This document shows, piece after piece, positions 1-6,741 of a DNA stretch of 12,216 bases (its first letter is position 1; every line of letters starts with the position of its first letter). A model generated the notes under the pieces. It had not been told where the DNA came from and did no database searches. It saw only the letters and a program-made list of their open reading frames with translations. Origin of the DNA: an uncultured Ruminococcus sp. (GTDB taxonomy: Bacteria > Bacillota > Clostridia > Oscillospirales > Ruminococcaceae); contig CAMNAY010000020.1 of the NCBI GenBank assembly GCA_946531975.1, forward strand, positions 1-12,216, given 5' to 3'. Position numbers and translations under genes: made by a program.

Positions 1-60
1 TCTGAGGAAAGAGGTTTTATTGTACCGGTGTACCAATCCGGAAACAATTACAACGGTCAT
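1..60 (-). CDS. possible 5' end of a leftward gene, cut by the window edge
   Basis: A leftward frame opens with ATG at 60-58 and stays open for 20 codons to the window edge (begins MTVVIVSG, ends TSFLR). A promoter-like pair lies about 40 bases upstream, which is why I list it. Against it, the only purine-rich site (GGGAG at 66-62) is one base from the ATG, too close for a normal ribosome site. Twenty open codons also carry little weight. No family is recognisable; the first residues are hydrophobic. It could equally be non-coding leader sequence. Confidence 0.22.
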   Translation of the reverse strand, partial: MTVVIVSGLVHRYNKTSFLR

Positions 61-98
61 GCTCCCATGATACCGCTCAGGCCTTGCCTGATGCTGCT

Positions 99-127
99 AT
101 TATACCCCATGCCATGTAAAAAGACAA
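99..127 (-). promoter_or_regulatory. SigA-type promoter, leftward
   Basis: On the minus strand TTGTCT (127-122) and a perfect TATAAT (104-99) are separated by 17 bases. The spacing and -10 box are ideal; the -35 box matches 4 of 6 positions. It would drive a leftward transcript leaving the window, starting near position 92. This is a sequence match only. Confidence 0.5.
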
Positions 128-357
128 TTCATAATTTGTAGATTTACAGCACAAAATGCAGCTTAATTTAGATTTGTTTCATATGCCGGAATTCAGATGA
201 TATTGTTGCGAAATATATGCGAATTGCTAAAAATTGAGGTTTTAATAGCAGTCAGTAGAATTTTGGAGCCGAATCGGACAAAAATATACAGGTGGTATTA
301 GAAATAAGCTCGAATACTATATGTTTTTTCTTATGCGGTCTATTCACAAAATCCTAT
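128..357. other. AT-rich intergenic stretch without recognised gene
   Basis: These 230 bases between the leftward promoter and the xylanase promoter are clearly more AT-rich than the coding parts. Both strands are broken by frequent stops, and I find no ribosome site followed by an open frame. No RNA gene or riboswitch fold is recognised. It most likely holds upstream regulatory DNA for the divergently transcribed flanks. Confidence 0.5.
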
Positions 358-386
358 TTGCTTTTTGCACAAAAATATGCTATGAT
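358..386 (+). promoter_or_regulatory. SigA-type promoter of the xylanase gene, extended -10
   Basis: TTGCTT (358-363) and TATGAT (381-386) are 17 bases apart, and TGC directly precedes the -10 box, giving an extended -10. Transcription would start near 393, leaving a leader of about 70 bases. The ribosome site GAGGGGG (449-455) lies 7 bases before the ATG at 463. No clear operator palindrome overlaps it, so any substrate control is not visible. Confidence 0.65.
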
Positions 387-462
387 GAAAGCACAGGGAA
401 CAACGAACCGGCAAAACCCTGAGAGGAGTAAGTAATCGCTGAATTGAAGAGGGGGAAAAACA

Positions 463-2850
463 ATGAAAGCGAGAAAGTTTGTTGCAGGCGTGATCGCCGC
501 ATCAATGACACTTTCAGCGCTGACTGTGATGCCGAACTTTCTGGCATCCGCTGAGACGCTGATTGATAACACCTTCGACCGCAACTACGACGGCTGGTAT
601 GCTACCAATCCGGCGCAGCAGCTCATCGCGGATGCTTCCGCAGCACACGACTCCGCACGCGGCATGATCGTCACTGACCGCCGCTCTCCGGAGGACGGCG
701 CAGAGTCCGAAAAGGGCTACTACATCGAAGGCGGCATCAAATACGATTACAGCGTGTTCGTCAAGGCTGACACCGACGAGCATTTCAAGCTGAAGCTCAC
801 ATGGCGCTACCCGGACAACACGACCGATTCCGCAGTGATCGCGGAGGTCTACGGCAAGGCGGGCGAGTGGAAGCAGCTCAGCACCAAATATAAGGCACCG
901 GATGATACGGTTGACCTGAAGCTGACCCTGACGACCGATACCGACAACGACTTCTGCTTCGACGAGTTCAAGGTCGTCGGCAAAACCGCTTATCACAGTG
1001 AAGCCGAGATCAAGGCTTACGCTGCTGAAGTCGGTCTGAAGGATATGTACGCAAATCACTTCCGCGTCGGCACCTGTCTGCCGAACGGCTCGCTGAATAA
1101 CAGCACGATTACCGGCATCATCCTGAGAGATTTTAATTCCGTGACCTGCGAGAACGAGCTGAAGCCGAGCGATACGCTCGTGCAGAACGGCTCTACCGAT
1201 ACGGACATCAAGGTTTCGCTGAACAATGCGTCCCGCATCATCGACTTCTGCATCCAGCACAACATCGCAATGCGCGGTCATACGTTCGTTTGGCACAGCC
1301 AGACACCGAGCTGGTTCTTCAAGCAGAACTTCTCCGGCAACTGGACTGACAAGGACACCATGAACAAGCGCATGGAGAGCTACATCAAGAATATGTTTGC
1401 TGCGATCGAGCGGCAGTATCCTGACCTGAACCTCTATGCTTACGACGTCTGCAATGAGTGCGTCGCGGACGGTCAGTCCGGCGGTCCCCGTCAGGCGGGC
1501 GACAACAACCAGCAGCAGGGCACTTCCGCATGGGTCTCCGTTTACGGCGACAACAGCTTCATTAAAAACGCATTCACCTATGCAAAGAAGTACCGCCCGG
1601 AAGGCTGCAAGCTGTTCTACAATGACTACAACGAATATGAGACTGCCAAGATGAACGGCATTCTCAGAATTCTGAGAGATCTGAAGTCCGCTGATCTGAT
1701 CGACGGCATGGGCATGCAGTCTCACGTTACTCCGCAGTATACCAGCGTCAGCACATATGTCAATGCATTGAACACCTATGCTGATACCGTCGGCTGTGTT
1801 CACATCACTGAGCTGGATATCGCAAATGCACCGGCTGACTTCTACGGCGGCATCATGGAGGCTGCACTGCAGCGTCCGGAAGTCGAAGCGTTTGTCGTCT
1901 GGGGCACGACCGACAGCACGAGCTGGCGCAGCAACACCAATCCGCTTCTGTTCGACGGTCAGGGCAATAAGAAAGCTGCCTATAACCGTCTCGCGGGGAT
2001 TCTGCCTGAGTCCGAGTGGGGCGACGGCGACAACCCCGTCGTCGGCGGCAAGGAAATCAAGCCGATTGAGCCGGACGCAGACGGTTGCTACTTCCACGCA
2101 ACATTTGAATCCGGCACCGATGGCTGGAGCAACAGAGGTTCTTCCAAGGTCGATCAGACCAGCGGCGGCTATGAGAGCAGCGGCGCTCTGGCAGTCACCG
2201 GCAGAACCGATACATGGAACGGTGCATCTACTTCGCTCCGTACCACCGTGTTCAAGCCCGGCGAGACTTACAGCTTCGGCGCAATGGTCAAGTACACCAC
2301 CGGTGAGGCAACTGAAGGCATCAAGATGACGCTTCAGTACACCGATGCTGAAGGCACAGAAAAATATTCTGAGGTCGCAACCGTCACCGCCAAAAAGGGT
2401 GAATGGACTCTGATCCAGAATACCGAGTACCAGATTCCTGCGGGCGCTTCCGGTCTCCTGCTTTACATTGAGACACCGGATGAGGGCGGCAGCCTGATCG
2501 ACTTCACGGTTGATGAGGCATACGGCGGTCTGAAAGACGCAAATCCGCTCAAGGGCGCAATGAAGGAAACCACTACAACGACTACAACTACAACTACGAC
2601 TACCACCACGACGACTTCGACCTCCTATGAGAATCCGAAGCCGACGATGCTCGGCGACGTGGACTGCAACAATTCTCTGAATGTTCTGGATGCAGTTCTG
2701 CTCGCACGCGTGGTCGCGGATACCAGCGATGCACCGGAAATCTCCGCTACTGCAAAGCTGAATGCGGACGTCAACAAGGACGGAACGGTCACAAAGGATG
2801 ACCTGACCAGACTCCTTCAGTACCTCTCGCACGCGATCAAGAGCTTATAA
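463..2850 (+). CDS. cellulosomal GH10 endo-1,4-beta-xylanase with CBM22 modules and C-terminal dockerin
   Basis: Secreted 795-residue enzyme that should cleave the beta-1,4-xylose backbone of xylan. Order: signal peptide 1-30 (cut after ASA); divergent CBM22-like module about 31-175; GH10 barrel about 180-515; clear CBM22 about 543-690 (VTGRTDTWNGA, TLQYTD, IPAGAS and YIET are typical); 16 consecutive Thr at 703-718; dockerin about 727-790. GH10 hallmarks are TCENELK (228-234), GHTFVWHS (272-279), acid/base Glu332 in DVCNE, and nucleophile Glu450 in ITELD. Both catalytic residues are present. The dockerin has two calcium loops (DVDCNNSLNVLD and DVNKDGTVTKDD), so it should bind a scaffoldin cohesin. 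Start chosen from the ribosome site 7 bases upstream and the good signal peptide. Cys in TCENE and in DVCNECV is slightly unusual for GH10. GH10 and dockerin assignments are firm; calling the first module CBM22 is less certain. Confidence 0.96.
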   Translation: MKARKFVAGVIAASMTLSALTVMPNFLASAETLIDNTFDRNYDGWYATNPAQQLIADASAAHDSARGMIVTDRRSPEDGAESEKGYYIEGGIKYDYSVFVKADTDEHFKLKLTWRYPDNTTDSAVIAEVYGKAGEWKQLSTKYKAPDDTVDLKLTLTTDTDNDFCFDEFKVVGKTAYHSEAEIKAYAAEVGLKDMYANHFRVGTCLPNGSLNNSTITGIILRDFNSVTCENELKPSDTLVQNGSTDTDIKVSLNNASRIIDFCIQHNIAMRGHTFVWHSQTPSWFFKQNFSGNWTDKDTMNKRMESYIKNMFAAIERQYPDLNLYAYDVCNECVADGQSGGPRQAGDNNQQQGTSAWVSVYGDNSFIKNAFTYAKKYRPEGCKLFYNDYNEYETAKMNGILRILRDLKSADLIDGMGMQSHVTPQYTSVSTYVNALNTYADTVGCVHITELDIANAPADFYGGIMEAALQRPEVEAFVVWGTTDSTSWRSNTNPLLFDGQGNKKAAYNRLAGILPESEWGDGDNPVVGGKEIKPIEPDADGCYFHATFESGTDGWSNRGSSKVDQTSGGYESSGALAVTGRTDTWNGASTSLRTTVFKPGETYSFGAMVKYTTGEATEGIKMTLQYTDAEGTEKYSEVATVTAKKGEWTLIQNTEYQIPAGASGLLLYIETPDEGGSLIDFTVDEAYGGLKDANPLKGAMKETTTTTTTTTTTTTTTTSTSYENPKPTMLGDVDCNNSLNVLDAVLLARVVADTSDAPEISATAKLNADVNKDGTVTKDDLTRLLQYLSHAIKSL

Positions 2851-2862
2851 TTGTTCCCCCTA

Positions 2863-2919
2863 AGTGGTGTGTCGGGCTGGTGATTCACCCTCCCGACCCG
2901 GCACCCACTCTTCTTTTTT
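2863..2919 (+). terminator. terminator-like hairpin after the xylanase
   Basis: Twelve bases past the stop codon an interrupted stem can form. AGTGG (2863-2867) pairs with CCACT (2905-2909), GTCGGG (2871-2876) with CCCGAC (2892-2897), and GGTG with CACC at the tip, with small internal loops. A run of C and T with six consecutive T (2910-2919) follows at once. The internal loops make it imperfect, so some read-through into the deacetylase gene is plausible. Confidence 0.55.
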
Positions 2920-2920
2920 C

Positions 2921-3081
2921 GATCCGCTGCATGCGGAAACAATGAGTTCAAATCAAAATCGCGGATCAGAATCCGCAGCAAAAAAGCAGAAAAACTGCAA
3001 GAGAAACAAACATAACATAGGGCGATTTTAGACAAATACAAAAAAGCAAATCAAGAATTCACAGAGAAAAGGGGTTGGCGT
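2921..3081 (+). other. intergenic leader of the deacetylase gene with three small hairpins
   Basis: I find no convincing promoter here. There are three short inverted repeats: TCCGC/GCGGA (2923-2937), a 6-bp stem GCGGAT/ATCCGC with a 4-base loop (2961-2976), and GCAG/CTGC around five A (2986-2998). GATCCGC (2921-2927) can also pair with GCGGATC (2961-2967), so alternative folds are possible. The rest is A-rich. The ribosome site AAGGGG (3069-3074) lies 7 bases before the ATG at 3082. No known riboswitch class is recognised. Confidence 0.45.
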
Positions 3082-4533
3082 ATGGTCAACAAGAAACGTA
3101 CCATTGCCCGCGGCCTTTGTGCTTCAGTCATTGCGCTGATCTGCACGGCTGCGACGATCTCCGCCAGCGCCGGGCAGAAGCTGCTGAATGCAGGCTTTGA
3201 ATCCGGACTGGACGGCTTTGCTGCCCGCGCAAACGAAACGGTTTCAAGATCCAGTGCAAAAGCATATGAAGGATCATACAGCCTGATGGTCTCGGACCGC
3301 AGCGCTGCATGGAACGGTGCCGCGGTTCTGCTGGATAACAGCTGGAAATCGGGCGAAACCTATGCGTTTTCGTGCGCAGTCTATCAGGCATCCGGCGCGG
3401 ATGTCAACATGAAGCTGTCGCTTCAGTACAGCGACGGTACGGATACCCAATACGTGCAGATATCGGCAGGTGTTGTGCCGAGTGATACGTGGACGGTTCT
3501 CTCGAATCCGACCTACGAGATCCCGGCAGGCGCTTCCAGCCGTTATCTATATATTGAGACAGAAGAAAGCCTCTGTGATTTCTACGTAGACGCAGTAACA
3601 TGTGAGATTCCAACTCAGTACAGAAAGGGCGACGTCAACCATGATGAGGCGATCGACAGTCAAGATTTGCGGGCAATGCTTGCATTCCTGCAAGGACAAG
3701 ATGCGGTGGTTAACCTCGACACAGCTGACATGAACAGCGACGGCAGAATTAACGCGATTGATCTGACGATTCTTCGCAGACATCTGATCTACCCTCAGCG
3801 TTACACTACAACCACAACAACAACTACTACGACCACCACGGCAACAACCGCCAAACCGGAGCTGAAGCCCGGTCAGTGGTACAATACAGCCGATGTTTCA
3901 TGGATTCAGGGACGCAAGACCGTTGCGCTCAGCTTCGATGACGGTCCGGTCAACAATGACAACGCGAACCGAATTCATGCGGCACTGACGAAGGAAGGCT
4001 TCCACGCAACCTTCTTCTACATCGGCAAGCAGATCAACGGCGGCAACCAGAGCGAGATCCAGAAGGCAGAGTCCCTCGGATTTGAAGTCGCAAACCATAC
4101 CTGGAACCACGACGATCTGAAGGGCGCAAGCCAGTACAAGATTCAGTCCGAGTACAATCAGTGCAAGGATAAGCTGAACAGCGTCCTGGGCGTCAACCGT
4201 GACTATCTGGTACGTCTTCCGTTCCTCGGATACGACAACAACGTCAAGCAGTTCATGCCTGCTCCGTGCCCGAACTGCGGCATCGACTCGAAGGACTGGG
4301 CACGTGCATCTACATCTGATATCGTGAAGACGATTCAGGATGCTGCAAGAGGCGGCTACCTGAACGGTCAGGTCGTGCTGATGCATGAGACTGAGCCTGC
4401 AACGGTCGCGGCTGTTGAACAGCTTTGCCCGTGGCTCGCACAGAATGGCTACGCAGTTGTCACAGTTTCCGAGATGTTCAAGGTGAACAACAAGGATATG
4501 TATAACGGTAATACCTATAACAGCTGCTGGTAA
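3082..4533 (+). CDS. dockerin-bearing CE4 polysaccharide deacetylase, probable acetylxylan esterase, with CBM22
   Basis: Secreted 483-residue metal-dependent deacetylase. Order: signal peptide 1-30 (cut after ASA); CBM22 about 31-178 (AAWNGA, LQYSDG, IPAGAS, YIET); dockerin about 183-237 with calcium loops DVNHDEAIDSQD and DMNSDGRINAID; Thr run 242-253; CE4/NodB domain about 270-470. CE4 motifs: SFDDGP (base Asp286, metal Asp287), HTWNH (metal His339 and His343), RLPF (378-381), DSKDW (402-406) and LMHE with His435. All catalytic positions are present. CE4 enzymes act on acetylated xylan, chitin oligomers or peptidoglycan. The xylan-binding module and the adjoining xylanase favour acetylxylan, which is inference. 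The dockerin sits in the middle rather than at an end, and the order differs from the neighbour's. It follows the xylanase in the same direction, 231 bases downstream. Confidence 0.94.
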   Translation: MVNKKRTIARGLCASVIALICTAATISASAGQKLLNAGFESGLDGFAARANETVSRSSAKAYEGSYSLMVSDRSAAWNGAAVLLDNSWKSGETYAFSCAVYQASGADVNMKLSLQYSDGTDTQYVQISAGVVPSDTWTVLSNPTYEIPAGASSRYLYIETEESLCDFYVDAVTCEIPTQYRKGDVNHDEAIDSQDLRAMLAFLQGQDAVVNLDTADMNSDGRINAIDLTILRRHLIYPQRYTTTTTTTTTTTTATTAKPELKPGQWYNTADVSWIQGRKTVALSFDDGPVNNDNANRIHAALTKEGFHATFFYIGKQINGGNQSEIQKAESLGFEVANHTWNHDDLKGASQYKIQSEYNQCKDKLNSVLGVNRDYLVRLPFLGYDNNVKQFMPAPCPNCGIDSKDWARASTSDIVKTIQDAARGGYLNGQVVLMHETEPATVAAVEQLCPWLAQNGYAVVTVSEMFKVNNKDMYNGNTYNSCW

Positions 4534-4612
4534 TTCCGGCTAAGGAACCCAAGCACTTTCATTCGTACTCTGATCTATATCATACCCTCAAAGGCATTTC
4601 TACTCCAGCGGT

Positions 4613-4663
4613 AAAGGCATCTGCTTGAACAGGCAGATGCCTTTCCGTTTCTATTGTTTTTTT
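4613..4663 (+). terminator. intrinsic terminator after the deacetylase gene
   Basis: A perfect 12-bp stem, AAAGGCATCTGC (4613-4624) with GCAGATGCCTTT (4633-4644), encloses an 8-base loop. A T-rich stretch follows, ending in seven T (4657-4663). It lies about 80 bases past the stop codon and closes the xylan-degradation gene pair before the next promoter. Confidence 0.8.
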
Positions 4664-4674
4664 GTACGCTCCCA

Positions 4675-4703
4675 TTGCACTTTCCCGGAGAATGTGGTAT
4701 AAT
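4675..4703 (+). promoter_or_regulatory. SigA-type promoter of the split-barrel gene
   Basis: TTGCAC (4675-4680), 17 bases, then perfect TATAAT (4698-4703). The likely transcript start near 4710 gives a leader of about 30 bases that contains only the ribosome site. This is a strong constitutive-looking promoter. Confidence 0.8.
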
Positions 4704-4742
4704 GGAATTGCAGTAAATACTGCGGAAAAGGAGGATAAACCA

Positions 4743-5135
4743 ATGGATGAGATTCTGGAATTTCTGAAGAATGCAGGCGTCTATTACCTCGCGACGGTTG
4801 AGGGCGATCAGCCGCGTGTCCGTCCGTTCGGCACGGCGGAGATCTTTGAAGGCAGGCTGTACATTCAGACCGGCAAGGTCAAGGCTGTGTCCAGGCAGCT
4901 TCAGGCAAATCCGAAGGCTGAGATCTGCGCATTCCGTGACGGTGTCTGGCTGCGCATTGCCGGCGAGCTGGTGCGCGATGACCGCCGCGAGCCGAAGGTG
5001 CATATGCTGGAGAGCTATCCGGATCTGAAGGCGATGTACTCTGCGGACGATGACAATACAGAGGTGCTGTATTTCAAAAATGCGCAGGCGACCTTCAGCT
5101 CCTTCACTGCGCCGCCCCGCACGGTTTCGTTCTGA
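4743..5135 (+). CDS. pyridoxamine 5'-phosphate oxidase-like FMN-binding split-barrel protein
   Basis: A 130-residue cytoplasmic protein. The N-terminal helix (DEILEFLKNAG) is followed by YYLATVEGDQPRVRPFG, then by LYIQTGK and ANPKAEICAF and by WLRIAGELV. This is the usual pattern of small flavin-binding split-barrel proteins of the PPOX superfamily that are common in Clostridia. Such proteins bind FMN or another flavin/haem cofactor, and their substrates are mostly unknown. It is too short and too divergent to call a true PdxH. The start is at 4743, not at an upstream in-frame ATG (4662): AAGGAGG (4728-4734) lies 8 bases before it, and the promoter -10 box falls inside the longer frame. Single-gene transcript with its own promoter and terminator, convergent with the replication operon. 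Confidence 0.85.
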   Translation: MDEILEFLKNAGVYYLATVEGDQPRVRPFGTAEIFEGRLYIQTGKVKAVSRQLQANPKAEICAFRDGVWLRIAGELVRDDRREPKVHMLESYPDLKAMYSADDDNTEVLYFKNAQATFSSFTAPPRTVSF

Positions 5136-5147
5136 TTCCTCAGAAAC

Positions 5148-5199
5148 AAAAAAATCCCCGCTGCATCTTTTTTTTAGATGCAGCGGGGATTCTGTTTTT
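5148..5199. terminator. bidirectional intrinsic terminator between convergent genes
   Basis: A perfect 16-bp stem (5153-5168 with 5176-5191) has a loop made of seven T. On the plus strand it is followed by TCTGTTTTT; on the minus strand by a long T run (complement of A at 5148-5154). It can therefore stop both the split-barrel transcript and the leftward five-gene operon, whose last stop codon lies 12 bases away. Confidence 0.9.
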
Positions 5200-5202
5200 G
5201 GA

Positions 5203-6183
5203 TTATGAGCCGCTGACGACAGTTTCGCTCGGAGTTTCCTCCGTGCCGAGACCCACAGCGTTCTGCTGATAGAAGTTCTTTTTGAGCGTGTCGCGGAATT
5301 CCTGCTTGACAACGAACATGCCGTCTTTTTCCTCACAGAGGATTGTGAGCGCTCTGCCGGGAGCGACGCCGTACAGGAACACATAGCTGATCGCGTGCTT
5401 GTGATTTGCGAAGTCCATTGCGGTGATATCGGTCGTGACGCTGTCAATGAACGAGTGATAGTAGTTATCGAGGTTATTGCCGATTCGCTTGCCGTCGCAC
5501 TGATTGAGAAGCTGCGCGACTGACAGACCGATTGTTGCACAGCGGTCGGTTTCTCTGTCGTACTGCGTGCTGGTCAGCAGCGTTTCAAACTGCTTGGTAT
5601 CAAGCTGTACGGAGACACCGTCGTCCACGCGGCGAAGTCCCGTATCCTTGATCGGGGAGGGGTAGGCGACATTGCCGATTGCATTGATGAGCTTCTCGAA
5701 GCCCTTGCTGTCCATCATCATATAGCGGTCAATTTTCTGATCCAGTGCCGCGCCGACTGCATTTTTGAGTGCCTCCAGACCGTGATTGATGAGACAGTTT
5801 TCAGCGGTCATGAGCTTGCCCTCATGTGCGACCTGAAGCTCCAGCGGGATGCCGATACAGATTTCCTGTTTACGGATCGGGTCGAAGTGCAGCATCATCA
5901 TAGCGGTCTTGCGGTCGGGATGCTCCGGATCGTTCGGATCGAGAATGAACAGGATCGAGTTGATGTCGCCGTCCGAGATACCGGTGACAGCTGCCTGCAT
6001 CGGCTGAAGCTCGGTGTTGTCCTCCGTCAGTTTATTGTAGCTGTACAGTGCGACAGCACCGAACACGAACATAGAAAGCAGAATTGTAATCATGAAGGGG
6101 ATCGCCGTGGAACCGGGCTTTTGCCGGCGCCGACGGAAAATCGTGTTTGCCATAATGCGTTTGCAGTGCATGCTGGGCTGCAT
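5203..6183 (-). CDS. divergent LytR-CpsA-Psr (LCP)-like membrane-anchored protein
   Basis: A 326-residue protein with a basic N-terminus (FRRRRQK), one membrane segment (about 28-48) and an extracellular domain. The pattern NSILFILDPND, TAMMMLHFDPIRKQEICIGIP, a central helix region, and IDRYMMMDSKGFEKLINAIGNV follows the LCP fold. LCP enzymes attach wall teichoic acids or other glycopolymers to peptidoglycan. The usual R-x-D-T-M reads RKTAM (91-95) and the usual IPRD reads IPLE (112-115), so a metal-binding Asp and a substrate-phosphate Arg appear lost. It may be inactive or have a changed role. Start at 6183 is backed by AAAGGAG (6201-6195), 11 bases upstream; a second Met 10 codons in is possible but lacks a site. 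Last gene of the leftward operon, 21 bases after the SLOG gene. Family assignment is by motif pattern only. Confidence 0.6.
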   Translation of the reverse strand: MQPSMHCKRIMANTIFRRRRQKPGSTAIPFMITILLSMFVFGAVALYSYNKLTEDNTELQPMQAAVTGISDGDINSILFILDPNDPEHPDRKTAMMMLHFDPIRKQEICIGIPLELQVAHEGKLMTAENCLINHGLEALKNAVGAALDQKIDRYMMMDSKGFEKLINAIGNVAYPSPIKDTGLRRVDDGVSVQLDTKQFETLLTSTQYDRETDRCATIGLSVAQLLNQCDGKRIGNNLDNYYHSFIDSVTTDITAMDFANHKHAISYVFLYGVAPGRALTILCEEKDGMFVVKQEFRDTLKKNFYQQNAVGLGTEETPSETVVSGS

Positions 6184-6204
6184 GCAGACTGCTGCTCCTT
6201 TCTC

Positions 6205-6741
6205 TCAGAAGTTGAAATATTCATGTGACGGCTGTGCCTGTCTTGCCGCTGCTTCCAGCGAGAGAATCCGGACATCCAGCCCTGCACTTTGTGCCATTCG
6301 GATCGTCTGACCGGTGCCGGACTGCATGTCCGTCACGAGCGCGATCAGACGCTGACTGTGGTGAATCATGTACTGATTCCGGCTGCGGTAACATCCGCGG
6401 TAATACTTATCGCTGAGACAGATCACCTGATCCGCAGCCTGAAGGACGGTCTGATATAGATACTGCTCCGGACCGTCTGTGCCCTTGCTCTGCTGTTCAT
6501 AGGGCTGCACGCAGATCAGTTTCAGCGCGGGATTATTCCGCTTCAGATACAGGATGATCTGCGCTGCTGCGAGGTCTACGCCGCGTGCGCAGCCGGTATA
6601 GAATGTATCGGCGCCGTCCTCGACTGCTTTGATGACCTCACTGTACAGCAGGCTGAGCATCATGCGAAATTCCGCACCGGTCGGGAGCTTTTCCGGACGG
6701 TGTCCGGAGAAACAGACAGAGAAACGCTGCCGGTTCTGCAT
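6205..6741 (-). CDS. SLOG-family protein, YpsA/DUF1273-like
   Basis: A 178-residue cytoplasmic protein with a Rossmann-like SLOG fold. Signature parts: FSGHRPEKL (11-19), FYTGCARGVDLAAA (47-60), ICVQPYEQQ (76-84), ADQVICLSDKYY (103-114), RNQYMI (121-126) and SGTGQTIRMA (141-150). This matches the YpsA/DUF1273 branch. SLOG domains are thought to bind nucleotide-derived ligands; B. subtilis YpsA has been linked to cell division, but the biochemical role is open. Start at 6741 rather than 20 codons upstream: its ATG shares the A of the preceding gene's TGA (TGATG). The longer form would overlap that gene by 60 bases and gains no family similarity. No strong ribosome site is seen, so translation probably depends on coupling to the kinase gene. 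Confidence 0.82.
   Translation of the reverse strand: MQNRQRFSVCFSGHRPEKLPTGAEFRMMLSLLYSEVIKAVEDGADTFYTGCARGVDLAAAQIILYLKRNNPALKLICVQPYEQQSKGTDGPEQYLYQTVLQAADQVICLSDKYYRGCYRSRNQYMIHHSQRLIALVTDMQSGTGQTIRMAQSAGLDVRILSLEAAARQAQPSHEYFNF

Noticed and set aside
514..2832. 772-codon open frame on the minus strand opposite the xylanase
   Set aside because: It exactly mirrors a gene with full GH10 catalytic motifs. It is rich in Cys, His, Arg and Val without domain structure, as expected from the complement of codons ending in C or G, and has no ribosome site.
4575..5540. 321-codon minus-strand frame across the split-barrel gene and the terminator
   Set aside because: It crosses a perfect bidirectional terminator and the 3' end of the LCP-like gene, and its product is low-complexity Ser/Arg-rich.
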